The notes beneath the pieces were generated by a model, which saw only the letters and a list, made by a program, of their open reading frames with translations, did no database searches and had not been told where the DNA came from. The position numbers and the translations under genes are program-made. This document shows, in pieces, positions 26,320-34,028 of a stretch of 64,000 bases of DNA (position 1 is the stretch's first letter; the number at the start of each line of letters is the position of its first letter). The stretch comes from Ligilactobacillus agilis DSM 20509 (GTDB lineage Bacteria > Bacillota > Bacilli > Lactobacillales > Lactobacillaceae): the NCBI RefSeq assembly GCF_001436215.1, contig NZ_AYYP01000001.1, forward strand, positions 33,095 to 97,094, written 5' to 3'.

Positions 26320-26541
26320 TTAAGCCTTCATTATGTAGGTCCCAAAATCGGCAATTTCCACTAAATCATCGGGATAGAGTTTCTTTCCCCGCCGATTTTC
26401 AGGTTGACCATTTACCAAAATTTTTCCAGCATATTCTTGCAAGAAAAACTTAGCTTGGCCACCAGATGAAATAATATCGGCAATTTTCAATAACTGACCT
26501 AAAGTAATATATGGTGTTTTCAATTTGATTTCTGTTTGCAA
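26320..26541 (-). CDS. yaaA: S4-domain protein YaaA
   Basis: This 73-residue S4-like RNA-binding protein has 'ITLGQLLKIADIISSGGQAKFFLQEYAGKILVNGQPENRRGKKLYPDD'. It is found between dnaN and recF across Firmicutes; its RNA target is not known. The start is TTG at 26541 behind GTGAGG. It is the first gene of the recF-gyrBA operon. Confidence 0.93.
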   Translation of the reverse strand: MQTEIKLKTPYITLGQLLKIADIISSGGQAKFFLQEYAGKILVNGQPENRRGKKLYPDDLVEIADFGTYIMKA

Positions 26542-26575
26542 TTGGTGAACCTCACTTTGATAGTTTTACCTTCTA

Positions 26576-26604
26576 ATTATACCCTTTTTAGCGGCTAAAA
26601 ACAA
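26576..26604 (-). promoter_or_regulatory. Promoter of yaaA-recF-gyrBA with palindrome in spacer
   Basis: Minus-strand -10 TATAAT (26576-26581) and -35 TTGTTT (26599-26604) are 17 bases apart. The palindrome TTTTTAGCGGCTAAAAA (26585-26601) occupies the spacer and part of the -35. Two more TTTTAGCG half-sites follow at 26605-26612 and 26627-26634, roughly two helical turns apart. Confidence 0.65.
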
Positions 26605-26689
26605 TTTTAGCGCCAATATTTTGCGTTTTTAGCGTTTTTTTACCTTGGTAATGGTTAGGTACTGGTCTTAACTTTAACGCGTCAAAAAA

Positions 26690-26721
26690 AGCTCTGGAAA
26701 CTATTGCTAGTCTCCAGAGCT
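26690..26721 (-). terminator. Terminator of dnaA-dnaN
   Basis: A 9-bp stem AGCTCTGGA / TCCAGAGCT followed on the minus strand by T-rich sequence separates dnaN from yaaA. Confidence 0.85.
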
Positions 26722-26733
26722 TTTTGCTTATGG

Positions 26734-27879
26734 TTAGTTGGCTGTTCTCATTGGGGTGATTAATTGGACGAAATCTCCCTCTGATTCAGTTGGCACCAAA
26801 GTAAATGGACGGAGGGCCATTGTAAATGAAAGAGTCGTTTGCGTCTGACCAAAGGACCGTAGCGCTTCTTTCATATAATCTGGGTTAAACGAAATTTCTA
26901 GGCTGTTTCCATTCAAATTGGTAAATTCAAGTGCTTCTTCCACCATCCCGACTTCTGGAGAATTACTTGAAATCATTACCGTTTGTTTATCCACATCAAT
27001 ACTTAACTTAACGACGTTACTTCGACCTGCATGAGATAGTAAGGAGGCCCGGTCAATTGCCTTTAATAATTCTGAGGCGTTAAATTCAACCTGGGTTTCT
27101 GATGTAGCCGGAATTAAGCGCTCTGTATCAGGATAGTTTCCTTCTAGTAAGCGGGAATAGAAGGAAGTATGCCCTAAGATAAAGAGAATTTGATTTTCAG
27201 CAATTTGAATTTCGATTTCTTCGCTAGAATCAGTCAACATTTTGGCTAATTCATCCAGTGATTTACCCGGCACAATAATGTTGTAGTTGGCATCCTTAGC
27301 TGAGTCTAATTGAATCTTCCGTTGACTTAGACGGTGAGAATCGGTTGCGACTGCTAGTAGTGTGCCATCTTGAATAATGAGGTGAACCCCCATTAACATT
27401 GGCCGGCTTTCTTGCTTGGAAACTGCCATTACCGTTTGGTTAATAACTTGTTTTAAGATATCGCTTGGAATTTGCAAGCTTTGGGTAGCACCAACTTCTG
27501 GTAAGTGGGGAAAACTATCTGGATCGACCCCATTAATGGAAAATTCTGTTGAACCAGAAGTAATCTTGGTGATAAAGCGGTTAGGATCAGTTTCAATTGT
27601 AATTGTGTCTGCTGGTAACTTTTTAACAATTTCACTGAAGAATCTGGCTGGCAATGCAACTGAGCCTTCTTCAAAGATTTGTAAGTTAGCATCTTCATCA
27701 GCAATTGAAATAATTGTTTCGATAGAAATATCAGCGTTACTCCCTGTCAAAGTTAAGCCATCTGAAAATAAATCTAATTTGATATTACGTAAAATTTCTA
27801 GGGTAACTTTTGAGGAAATAGCACGTTGAACATCAGTTAGATATTTGATAAATGCAGTTCGTTGGACAGAAAATTTCAT
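26734..27879 (-). CDS. dnaN: DNA polymerase III beta sliding clamp
   Basis: This 381-residue DnaN forms the ring clamp of the replicative polymerase. It shows three repeated clamp domains, with 'LRNIKLDLFSDGLTLTGSNADISIET' in the first, 'SRPMLMGVHLIIQDGTLLAVATDSHRLSQRKI' in the second, and the end 'FVQLITPMRTAN' typical of the family. The start has AGGAGG. It follows dnaA, with an origin region in the 150-base gap. Confidence 0.98.
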   Translation of the reverse strand: MKFSVQRTAFIKYLTDVQRAISSKVTLEILRNIKLDLFSDGLTLTGSNADISIETIISIADEDANLQIFEEGSVALPARFFSEIVKKLPADTITIETDPNRFITKITSGSTEFSINGVDPDSFPHLPEVGATQSLQIPSDILKQVINQTVMAVSKQESRPMLMGVHLIIQDGTLLAVATDSHRLSQRKIQLDSAKDANYNIIVPGKSLDELAKMLTDSSEEIEIQIAENQILFILGHTSFYSRLLEGNYPDTERLIPATSETQVEFNASELLKAIDRASLLSHAGRSNVVKLSIDVDKQTVMISSNSPEVGMVEEALEFTNLNGNSLEISFNPDYMKEALRSFGQTQTTLSFTMALRPFTLVPTESEGDFVQLITPMRTAN

Positions 27880-28029
27880 AGTTATCCTCCTGTTTATTAT
27901 TATATATATTATATAAAATTAGTAGTAGTATTAGGGCTTGTGGATACTGTTAAAAAGTCCGCCTATCATTGGTAAATCAAGGATATCGCCCTGTGGATAG
28001 CTTGTGGATAAGTTTTGAGTTTGTCCACA
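27880..28029. other. oriC, dnaA-dnaN segment with DnaA-trio-like unwinding site
   Basis: DnaA boxes: TGTGGATAC (27939-27947), TGTGGATAG (27992-28000), TGTGGATAA (28003-28011, perfect) and TTGTCCACA (28021-28029). Beside the first box are a short GC-rich step and five trinucleotides TAG-TAG-TAG-TAT-TAG (27920-27934), then an almost pure A/T tract (27895-27919). This is the box / GC / DnaA-trio / AT layout of the bacterial basal unwinding system. Confidence 0.75.
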
Positions 28030-29394
28030 CTAATTCACAGTTTCAACATCAAGCCGCTTTTTAAGGGTGGCGACTTCTTCTTGAAGTTTGTCATCGTTTA
28101 GGATGGCTTCGGCGATTTTGTCACAAGCATGTAAAACGGTGGTGTGGTCTTTGCCACCAAAAGCCTTCCCAATTTTAGGGAGGGAGGCATCCGTTAATTC
28201 TCTAGCAAGATACATTGCCACCTGGCGGGGGACCACAATGCGCTTAACCCGCTTTTTACCCACGATTTCAGCCACAGTTACATTATAGAATTTAGCAACC
28301 GCAGTTTGGATGGAATGGATATCCAAAATCCGTTTAGCAGGCATATCCGTTAGGTTTTGTAATGCTTCATCCGCTAAATCGATGGTAATCGGCGCCTTTT
28401 TCATCTGAGCATAGGCCTTGACCCTAGTTAAGCCCCCTTCAAGTTCGCGGACGTTAGTTTCAAAGCGCCCGGCGATAAACTTTAAGACGTCATTAGGGAT
28501 AGTTAGGCTTTCAGACGTTGCCTTTGTTTCGAGGATGGCAATTCTAGTCTCGTAATCTGGGGGGGTAATTTCAACAGGTAAGCCCCACTTAAAGCGCGAA
28601 ATTAGGCGGTCGCCCAAATTTTCAATCATATTTGGCAGCCGGTCTGACGAGAGGACGATTTGTTTCTTATCGTCATACAAGTCATTAAAGGTGTGGAAAA
28701 ATTCGTCAATCGTTCCTGGCTTCTTAGCGAAGAATTGGACATCATCTACTAATAAGAGGTCAACGTTGCGGTAAGCGCGTCTGAATTCTTCTTGCTGCTT
28801 ATTTTTAATCGAGTTGACGAAGTCATTAGTGAAGGTTTCACTAGAGACGTATTTGACCTTAGCGTTTGGCTGGTTTTTAAGAAGTTGGTTACCAATGGCG
28901 TGCATTAAGTGCGTTTTACCAAGGCCTACACCCCCATAAAAGTAAAGTGGGTTGTAAAGGGTACCCAGTTCTTCTGAAACAGCTAACGCAGCTGCATGAG
29001 CCATTTGGTTACCATCGCCGACAACAAAGGATTCAAACGTATAAGCCTTATTTAAAGGTGAATTACGTAATAGTCCTGTGGTTTCAGCTTCTGGTTGAGG
29101 TGCTTTCTTTTCAACTACAGGTGCAACGCTGGCTAAAGGATTTTTTTCTCCAGGAATCAAGATTAAAACAACAATTTCTGTTTGAAAGTTATCATTAACT
29201 AGCTGATTAACTTTAGTAATTAAGCGTTGTTTCCAGTAATCACGATGGAAATCGGAAGGGACTTGGATGACAAGGGTGTTGTCAGTAAATTGCAACGGTT
29301 CAGCCGTTTTAATCCAAGTGTCATAGGAAACAAGTGACAAGGTCTCATGGAAATTATCACAGATAAATTGCCACAGTGCATCGAGATTCGGCAC
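28030..29394 (-). CDS. dnaA: Chromosomal replication initiator DnaA
   Basis: This 454-residue initiator has domain I at residues 1-80, a variable linker, the AAA+ domain III with Walker A 'GGVGLGKT' (154-161) and Walker B 'VDLLLVDDVQFF', and DNA-binding domain IV with 'VPRQVAMYLARELTDASLPKIGKAFGGKDHTTVLHA'. The start is GTG with GGAGG. DnaA boxes lie on both sides of the gene, marking the replication origin and probable autoregulation. Confidence 0.99.
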   Translation of the reverse strand: MPNLDALWQFICDNFHETLSLVSYDTWIKTAEPLQFTDNTLVIQVPSDFHRDYWKQRLITKVNQLVNDNFQTEIVVLILIPGEKNPLASVAPVVEKKAPQPEAETTGLLRNSPLNKAYTFESFVVGDGNQMAHAAALAVSEELGTLYNPLYFYGGVGLGKTHLMHAIGNQLLKNQPNAKVKYVSSETFTNDFVNSIKNKQQEEFRRAYRNVDLLLVDDVQFFAKKPGTIDEFFHTFNDLYDDKKQIVLSSDRLPNMIENLGDRLISRFKWGLPVEITPPDYETRIAILETKATSESLTIPNDVLKFIAGRFETNVRELEGGLTRVKAYAQMKKAPITIDLADEALQNLTDMPAKRILDIHSIQTAVAKFYNVTVAEIVGKKRVKRIVVPRQVAMYLARELTDASLPKIGKAFGGKDHTTVLHACDKIAEAILNDDKLQEEVATLKKRLDVETVN

Positions 29395-29857
29395 AGGGAA
29401 GACCTCCTTTCAAAAAAATAACTGCAAAAATAGTTTAGCACAGAAAAAGAAACTTTTCCACAGCTTGTGTAAAAATCAGAAAAAGAAATTAACAACCTGT
29501 GCATAAAAGTTATCCACAAGGGTGTTAATTGTGTTGACGACTTGTTAAGTTTTTGACTTATCACCAATTAATCTGTGGATGTAAAAACAAGTATTGATAA
29601 AGGATACGTAAATTTTCCACAAATAGCAACCACATGTGGATAAGTCTTTGGGGAATAAGTTTTTTCCTGGGGATATAGTTGTGAATCTGGAACAAATTTT
29701 TGCTTAAGAAATACACAGCTATTTTTCTTTTTTGGGGATAATTTAAGCAAAATGGTGGATAAGTTGTGGACTGACAAAGGGCTAAAAAGATAGGCGGATG
29801 GTAAAAAAATTCTTTGAATTTTGGATGCGATATGTTATCATTAGCAAGTAAGTCAAC
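29395..29857. other. oriC, rpmH-dnaA segment with DnaA box cluster
   Basis: This 460-base gap has no gene. Perfect DnaA boxes lie at 29510-29518 (TTATCCACA) and 29635-29643 (TGTGGATAA). Close variants lie at 29454-29462 and 29613-29621 (TTTTCCACA), 29498-29506 (TGTGCATAA), 29733-29741 (TGGGGATAA) and 29754-29762 (GGTGGATAA). Together with the dnaA-dnaN segment this makes a bipartite origin as in Bacillus subtilis. The dnaA promoter must lie here, but I find no convincing hexamers. Confidence 0.85.
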
Positions 29858-29886
29858 TTGACAGGCAATTTTTTTTTTAGTAAAAT
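29858..29886 (+). promoter_or_regulatory. Promoter of rpmH-rnpA-yidC
   Basis: Consensus -35 TTGACA (29858-29863), a 17-base T-rich spacer and -10 TAAAAT (29881-29886). Confidence 0.75.
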
Positions 29887-29938
29887 GTCAAGTATCATTG
29901 TAAATATGAATTACATATTGGAGGAGGTGTTATTCACC

Positions 29939-30073
29939 ATGAAGAGAACTTACCAACCTAAGAAACGCCACCGTCAACGTGTGCATGGTTTCCGTAAACG
30001 TATGAGTACAAGCAACGGTCGTAATGTGTTAGCACGTAGACGCCGTAAGGGTAGAAAAGTATTGTCTGCATAG
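29939..30073 (+). CDS. rpmH: Large ribosomal subunit protein L34
   Basis: A 44-residue, highly basic L34 beginning '[22 protein letters not shown]' and ending 'RKGRKVLSA'. The ATG at 29939 is preceded by GGAGGAGG. Earlier in-frame starts would add residues that L34 never has. It heads the rightward rpmH-rnpA-yidC group beside oriC. Confidence 0.98.
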   Translation: MKRTYQPKKRHRQRVHGFRKRMSTSNGRNVLARRRRKGRKVLSA

Positions 30074-30094
30074 GCCACTGGACCGTCAGTGGTC
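30073..30094 (+). terminator. Hairpin with T-run after rpmH
   Basis: GGCCACTG pairs with CAGTGGTC (one G-U) and is followed by eight Ts. It probably ends part of the rpmH transcripts, giving more L34 than RnpA. Confidence 0.65.
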
Positions 30095-30133
30095 TTTTTT
30101 TCTATGTGCAGACCCTAATTTGGGAGATGTACG

Positions 30134-30484
30134 ATGAGAAAATCATACCGCGTTAAAAAAGAGGCGGAATTCCAACGGGTTTTTACCCAGGGGAAATCGT
30201 GTGCTAACCGTCAGTTTGTTGTTTATATGATTGAAAAACCAGAGCAAATCCATTTTCGGGTGGGAATTTCCGTCGGCAAGAAGATTGGCAATGCTGTGGC
30301 TAGAAACTGGGTTAAGCGCCGGATTCGTCAAAGTTTAACTGAATTAAAACCACAATTAAAACAAGATTGCGACTTTATCGTGATTGCCCGTCCTGGGGTA
30401 GCGTGGATGGAGATGGCTGAAGTAAAAGACCACTTGATTCATGTTTTACGCCTAGCCAACGTTTTAGTTGACGAAGACAAATAG
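30134..30484 (+). CDS. rnpA: Ribonuclease P protein component
   Basis: This 116-residue RnpA assists the RNase P RNA in tRNA 5' maturation. The conserved motif '[12 protein letters not shown]' near residue 57 and 'FIVIARPG' are present. The ATG has GGGAG upstream. yidC follows after 15 bases. Confidence 0.97.
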   Translation: MRKSYRVKKEAEFQRVFTQGKSCANRQFVVYMIEKPEQIHFRVGISVGKKIGNAVARNWVKRRIRQSLTELKPQLKQDCDFIVIARPGVAWMEMAEVKDHLIHVLRLANVLVDEDK

Positions 30485-30499
30485 GAGAGGGGAAAAGCA

Positions 30500-31339
30500 G
30501 TGAAGAAAAAGAAGCCAGTATTAGCATCTTTGGCAGCTTTATCTTTAATCTTGGTTCTAACAGGTTGCAGTAGCCAAACTGCTCCCATTACTGAACATAG
30601 TACCGGTTTTTGGGATCATTACATAATTTGGAACTTTGTTAGAGCAATCGAAGGATTGAGTAGCTTTTTAGGTCACAATTATGGTTGGGGTATCGTTGTC
30701 TTTACGGTAATCGTCAGAATTATCATCTTACCATTGATGGTTTACCAAATGAAGAGTATGCGTAAGACAAGTGAACTCCAACCTAAATTAAAGGCCTTGC
30801 AAGCTAAGTATCCAGGTAAAGACCCTGAGTCTTTAAAGATGATGCGAGAAGAGCAACAACGTCTATACGCTGAAGCTGGAGTTAATCCAGTAGCGGGATG
30901 TTTACCATTGTTAATTCAAATGCCGATTTTGATTGCCTTGTATCAAGCAATCTTTAGGTCGGAAACTTTGAAGGCAGGCCATTTTCTGTGGATGGAATTG
31001 GGAGATAAAGACCCATACTACATCTTACCGATTTTAGCCGCCGTCTTTACTTATGCAACTTCAAAGCTCAGTATGATGTCACAGCCAGAACAAAATGCAA
31101 TGACAAGTGCGATGACTTATGGGATGCCAATCATGATTTTCATCATGGCCTTAAACTTCCCCGCTGCTTTGTCCTTGTACTGGGTGATTACCAACGCCTT
31201 TTCTGTTGGGCAAACGCTGTTAATCAACAATCCATTTAAGATTAACAAAGAGCGTAAAGAAAAGGAGCAAGCTGAAAAGCAACAAGCTAGAAAGCTCGCT
31301 AAGGCCAAGAGAAAAGCACTGAAGAGTAGAAAAAAATAA
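30500..31339 (+). CDS. yidC: Membrane protein insertase YidC (lipoprotein type)
   Basis: This 279-residue Oxa1/YidC-family insertase starts with GTG. The N-terminal signal ends in the lipobox 'LILVLTGCSS', with Cys23 lipidated after cleavage. Five membrane helices follow. The groove arginine is in 'FTVIVRIIILPLMVYQMKSM', the coiled loop lies between helices, and the C-terminal tail is rich in lysine ('ARKLAKAKRKALKSRKK') for ribosome contact. This is the SpoIIIJ/YidC1 position next to rnpA. Confidence 0.96.
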   Translation: MKKKKPVLASLAALSLILVLTGCSSQTAPITEHSTGFWDHYIIWNFVRAIEGLSSFLGHNYGWGIVVFTVIVRIIILPLMVYQMKSMRKTSELQPKLKALQAKYPGKDPESLKMMREEQQRLYAEAGVNPVAGCLPLLIQMPILIALYQAIFRSETLKAGHFLWMELGDKDPYYILPILAAVFTYATSKLSMMSQPEQNAMTSAMTYGMPIMIFIMALNFPAALSLYWVITNAFSVGQTLLINNPFKINKERKEKEQAEKQQARKLAKAKRKALKSRKK

Positions 31340-31350
31340 GCATTAAAAAA

Positions 31351-31376
31351 GTCCCGTAGGAATTTTCCTACGGGAC
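31351..31376. terminator. Bidirectional terminator, yidC / apbE
   Basis: A perfect 12-bp stem (GTCCCGTAGGAA and its complement) around two bases, with A-run and T-run on either side. It serves both converging genes. Confidence 0.9.
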
Positions 31377-31381
31377 TTTTT

Positions 31382-32386
31382 TTAAATTAAATGATAGCTT
31401 TGATCGAGTAGTTGGAAGGAGTCGGTAGGTAAACCAACAACCTTTACGCCCCGATCAATGGTAACAAATACCGCCCCGAGTAATTCAGGACTGTTTAAGC
31501 TTGCTAAATCAACGTTTTTGCCTGCAAAAAAGAGGCGGGTTGTTTCGATTTCAGCTTGAACGGAACTAGTGGTAAAAACAGTTACCCCTGCAAGGTCGGT
31601 TTGATAAGGATAACCAGTCTGAGGGTCAAGGATATGGTGGTAACTTTTACCTGCGACCTCTAGGTGGCGTTCGTAAATTCCGCTAGTAACAGCTGAACAC
31701 GGGCCCATTTTTACAAGGCCAATAGAGTGGCCCCGCTTTGAAAAGGGGTCTTGGATACCAATCCGCCATAACTTATCGGAGCGTAAGGGGGAGTCACCTA
31801 CCATTAAAAGATTGCCGCCGAGGTTGATAATTCCGGCGTTAATGCCCCGACTAGCCCAAAGGTCGGCAATGCGGTCGGCAATATAGCCCTTGGCGATTGC
31901 ACCTAAGTCCAGTTCCATGCCGGCTTGGGTTAAGAAAATAGACAGGTCGCTATCGTTTAAGCGGATATTTGCAGGGTTAATTTGGGCTAACTTAGCTTGA
32001 ATAGCTTCAGGTTTGGGAACGGCGGCGTCGGTAAAACCAATTTTCCACAGCTTAACTAAGGGCCCAATCGCAGCGTTGAAACCAAAGTTTTGCTTGCTCA
32101 TAGCGACGGCTAATTTAGTGAGCTTATACACAGTTGTGGATACCTGGACAGGGTGGTGGCCGGCAGCGTGGTTAACAGCCATTACTTCAGAATTGGTTCG
32201 GTTAACTGTTAATAAGTCCTCATAGTGCATGATTAAGGTGAAGGCATCGTCTAAATCGGCTTCGATGGCGGTGCCAAAAGCAGTGAGGACAATCCGTGTT
32301 CCAAGGGCCTTGTAGGTCTTATCTAAGCGGCGGGCGGCCAGGTTGGGGATAAAAGTAGGGTGGGTATCAGTCCATAAAGCGGTCAT
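31382..32386 (-). CDS. apbE: FAD:protein FMN transferase (ApbE family)
   Basis: This 334-residue ApbE-type enzyme attaches FMN to threonines of flavoproteins such as FMN-binding reductases. It has 'GMELDLGAIAKGYIADRIADLW' and 'GINAGIINLGGNLLMVG', and the Mg/FAD-binding end 'HHILDPQTGYPYQTDLAGVTV'. There is no signal peptide or lipobox, so it is probably cytosolic. No FMN-binding partner protein lies nearby. It has an AAGGAG start site. Confidence 0.9.
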   Translation of the reverse strand: MTALWTDTHPTFIPNLAARRLDKTYKALGTRIVLTAFGTAIEADLDDAFTLIMHYEDLLTVNRTNSEVMAVNHAAGHHPVQVSTTVYKLTKLAVAMSKQNFGFNAAIGPLVKLWKIGFTDAAVPKPEAIQAKLAQINPANIRLNDSDLSIFLTQAGMELDLGAIAKGYIADRIADLWASRGINAGIINLGGNLLMVGDSPLRSDKLWRIGIQDPFSKRGHSIGLVKMGPCSAVTSGIYERHLEVAGKSYHHILDPQTGYPYQTDLAGVTVFTTSSVQAEIETTRLFFAGKNVDLASLNSPELLGAVFVTIDRGVKVVGLPTDSFQLLDQSYHLI

Positions 32387-32558
32387 AAAAAGAACTCCTT
32401 ACTAAAAAAAAATAATCGGTAACCTAAGCTTAACAGCCTGAGGTTAATTTTTCCACAGATGAATCTAGGGATTGTGGAAAAATAAAGAGGGTTTTATAAT
32501 TAAATTGTACTAAGACAATTTTTAATTATGATAAATAAAGCTTGTGTGGAGTGATTTT

Positions 32559-33977
32559 ATGGTCAAGAGTGATTTTGATTTTGTATCAATACAGTTAAAA
32601 CCAGAAAAAGACCTGCCTTTGTATGTGCAGCTATACCAGCAACTGGCCGACTTAATTCGGGCGGGCAAGATTGTTGAAAATTACCGCTTACCCGCGATTA
32701 GAAAGCTAGCCCAAAGTTTGGAGGTTAATCCCGGTACGGTGGTTAACGCCTATAAAGAACTAGAAAAGAACGGTTTTATCTACAGTAAATTAGGCAGTGG
32801 CAGCTATGTTGCCAAGCAAGAACAGCCAAGCGAGAGTTTTAATTTACCCTTTGGGGTCACTGAAGTTGACGATAATCAGGCTGATTATCTAGATTTAACT
32901 ACAGTCAGTCTGAGTCCAGACTTAGTTTCAGTCAAGGATTTTCAAACGGCAATCGATCAAGTCTTGAAAACGGCGGGAAGTTACGCTTTTTCTGCCCAGG
33001 AAAGCCAGGGCTACTATCCGTTAAGGCAAGCATTATGTAGTGAGTTAGCTAAGAGTTCAATTTACACTGCCCCCCAAAATGTCCAAATTATTTCAGGGGC
33101 TCAACAAGGAATCGATATCATTGCGCGGACCTTGCTAAAGCATGGGGACACAGTTTTGGTGGAAAATCCGACTTATCCGGGGGCGTTAGCAGCTTTTCGG
33201 GCCTGTGGCGCTAAAATTATCGACGTAAAAATGACTGCTGATGGGATGGATATGGAGGAAGCGGAAACCAAAATCCGCCTCTATCGCCCTAAATTAATCT
33301 ATACAATGCCTAATGTTCAAAACCCAACGGGGATTACCTATTCTAAAGCAAAAAAACGTAAACTTTTAGGATTAGCAAGGCATTACGGGGCTTATATTTT
33401 AGAGGATGATTCATTAAGTGGCCTGTACTATCAAAGCGAAAATACTAAGCCCATCAAGATCTACGACCAAGATGAGCGGGTAATCTATATTTTGAGCTTG
33501 TCTAAATTATTTATGCCTGGGTTACGATTAGGCTATTTATTGGTTCCCACTGAATTGCTAGCCCGCGTTCGGACGATTAAGCACTTAGCGGATATTGCCA
33601 CTTCAGGCTTAATTCAGCGCGTTTACGATTATTATCTGCGTAATGGCTTATGGAGTAAACACTTAACAAGTTTAAAGAAAAGTTATCAACAGCGGTTTGA
33701 ATATTGTCAACAGCTTTTAGAAAAGCAGCTAGGAAAACAAGTTAGTTACCAACTTCCGCAGGGGGGCTTAACCTTTTGGCTAAAGTTACCTGCTAAGGTT
33801 AGTGCTAAAATGGTGGCTCAAAAAGCTAAAAAACAAGGTGTGTTAGTAACGCCTGGACAGGTTTTTTACGCGCGTCAAGCTGATGATAGCCACCTAAGAA
33901 TCAGTTTTGCCGGCGTAGATGAGCAGCAAGCCAAGGAAGCATTGACCATTTTAGGTCAGATTATCAAAGCAGAATAA
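32559..33977 (+). CDS. MocR-type regulator (GntR helix-turn-helix fused to aminotransferase)
   Basis: The protein has 472 residues from the ATG at 32559 with GGAG seven bases upstream; a start five codons earlier lacks a site. The N-terminal GntR domain (about 15-80) reads 'LYVQLYQQLADLIRAGKI...YRLPAIRKLAQSLEVNPGTVVNAYKELEKNGFIY'. A class-I aminotransferase-like domain follows, with the PLP lysine in 'YILSLSKLFMPGLRLGY'. The family includes PdxR and GabR, which sense PLP-linked metabolites. No pdxST or gab genes adjoin it, so the target is not clear. It is divergent from apbE. Confidence 0.88.
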   Translation: MVKSDFDFVSIQLKPEKDLPLYVQLYQQLADLIRAGKIVENYRLPAIRKLAQSLEVNPGTVVNAYKELEKNGFIYSKLGSGSYVAKQEQPSESFNLPFGVTEVDDNQADYLDLTTVSLSPDLVSVKDFQTAIDQVLKTAGSYAFSAQESQGYYPLRQALCSELAKSSIYTAPQNVQIISGAQQGIDIIARTLLKHGDTVLVENPTYPGALAAFRACGAKIIDVKMTADGMDMEEAETKIRLYRPKLIYTMPNVQNPTGITYSKAKKRKLLGLARHYGAYILEDDSLSGLYYQSENTKPIKIYDQDERVIYILSLSKLFMPGLRLGYLLVPTELLARVRTIKHLADIATSGLIQRVYDYYLRNGLWSKHLTSLKKSYQQRFEYCQQLLEKQLGKQVSYQLPQGGLTFWLKLPAKVSAKMVAQKAKKQGVLVTPGQVFYARQADDSHLRISFAGVDEQQAKEALTILGQIIKAE

Positions 33978-33982
33978 TAACA

Positions 33983-34012
33983 GCCCCTTTCTTAACTACT
34001 AAGAACAGGGGC
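33983..34012. terminator. Possible terminator between mocR-type gene and ade
   Basis: GCCCCT (33983-33988) pairs with AGGGGC (34007-34012), with an inner CTTA/TAAG pair. The converging genes need a terminator here, but the T-runs are poor. Confidence 0.5.
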
Positions 34013-34028
34013 CGTTTGCATATTAATC

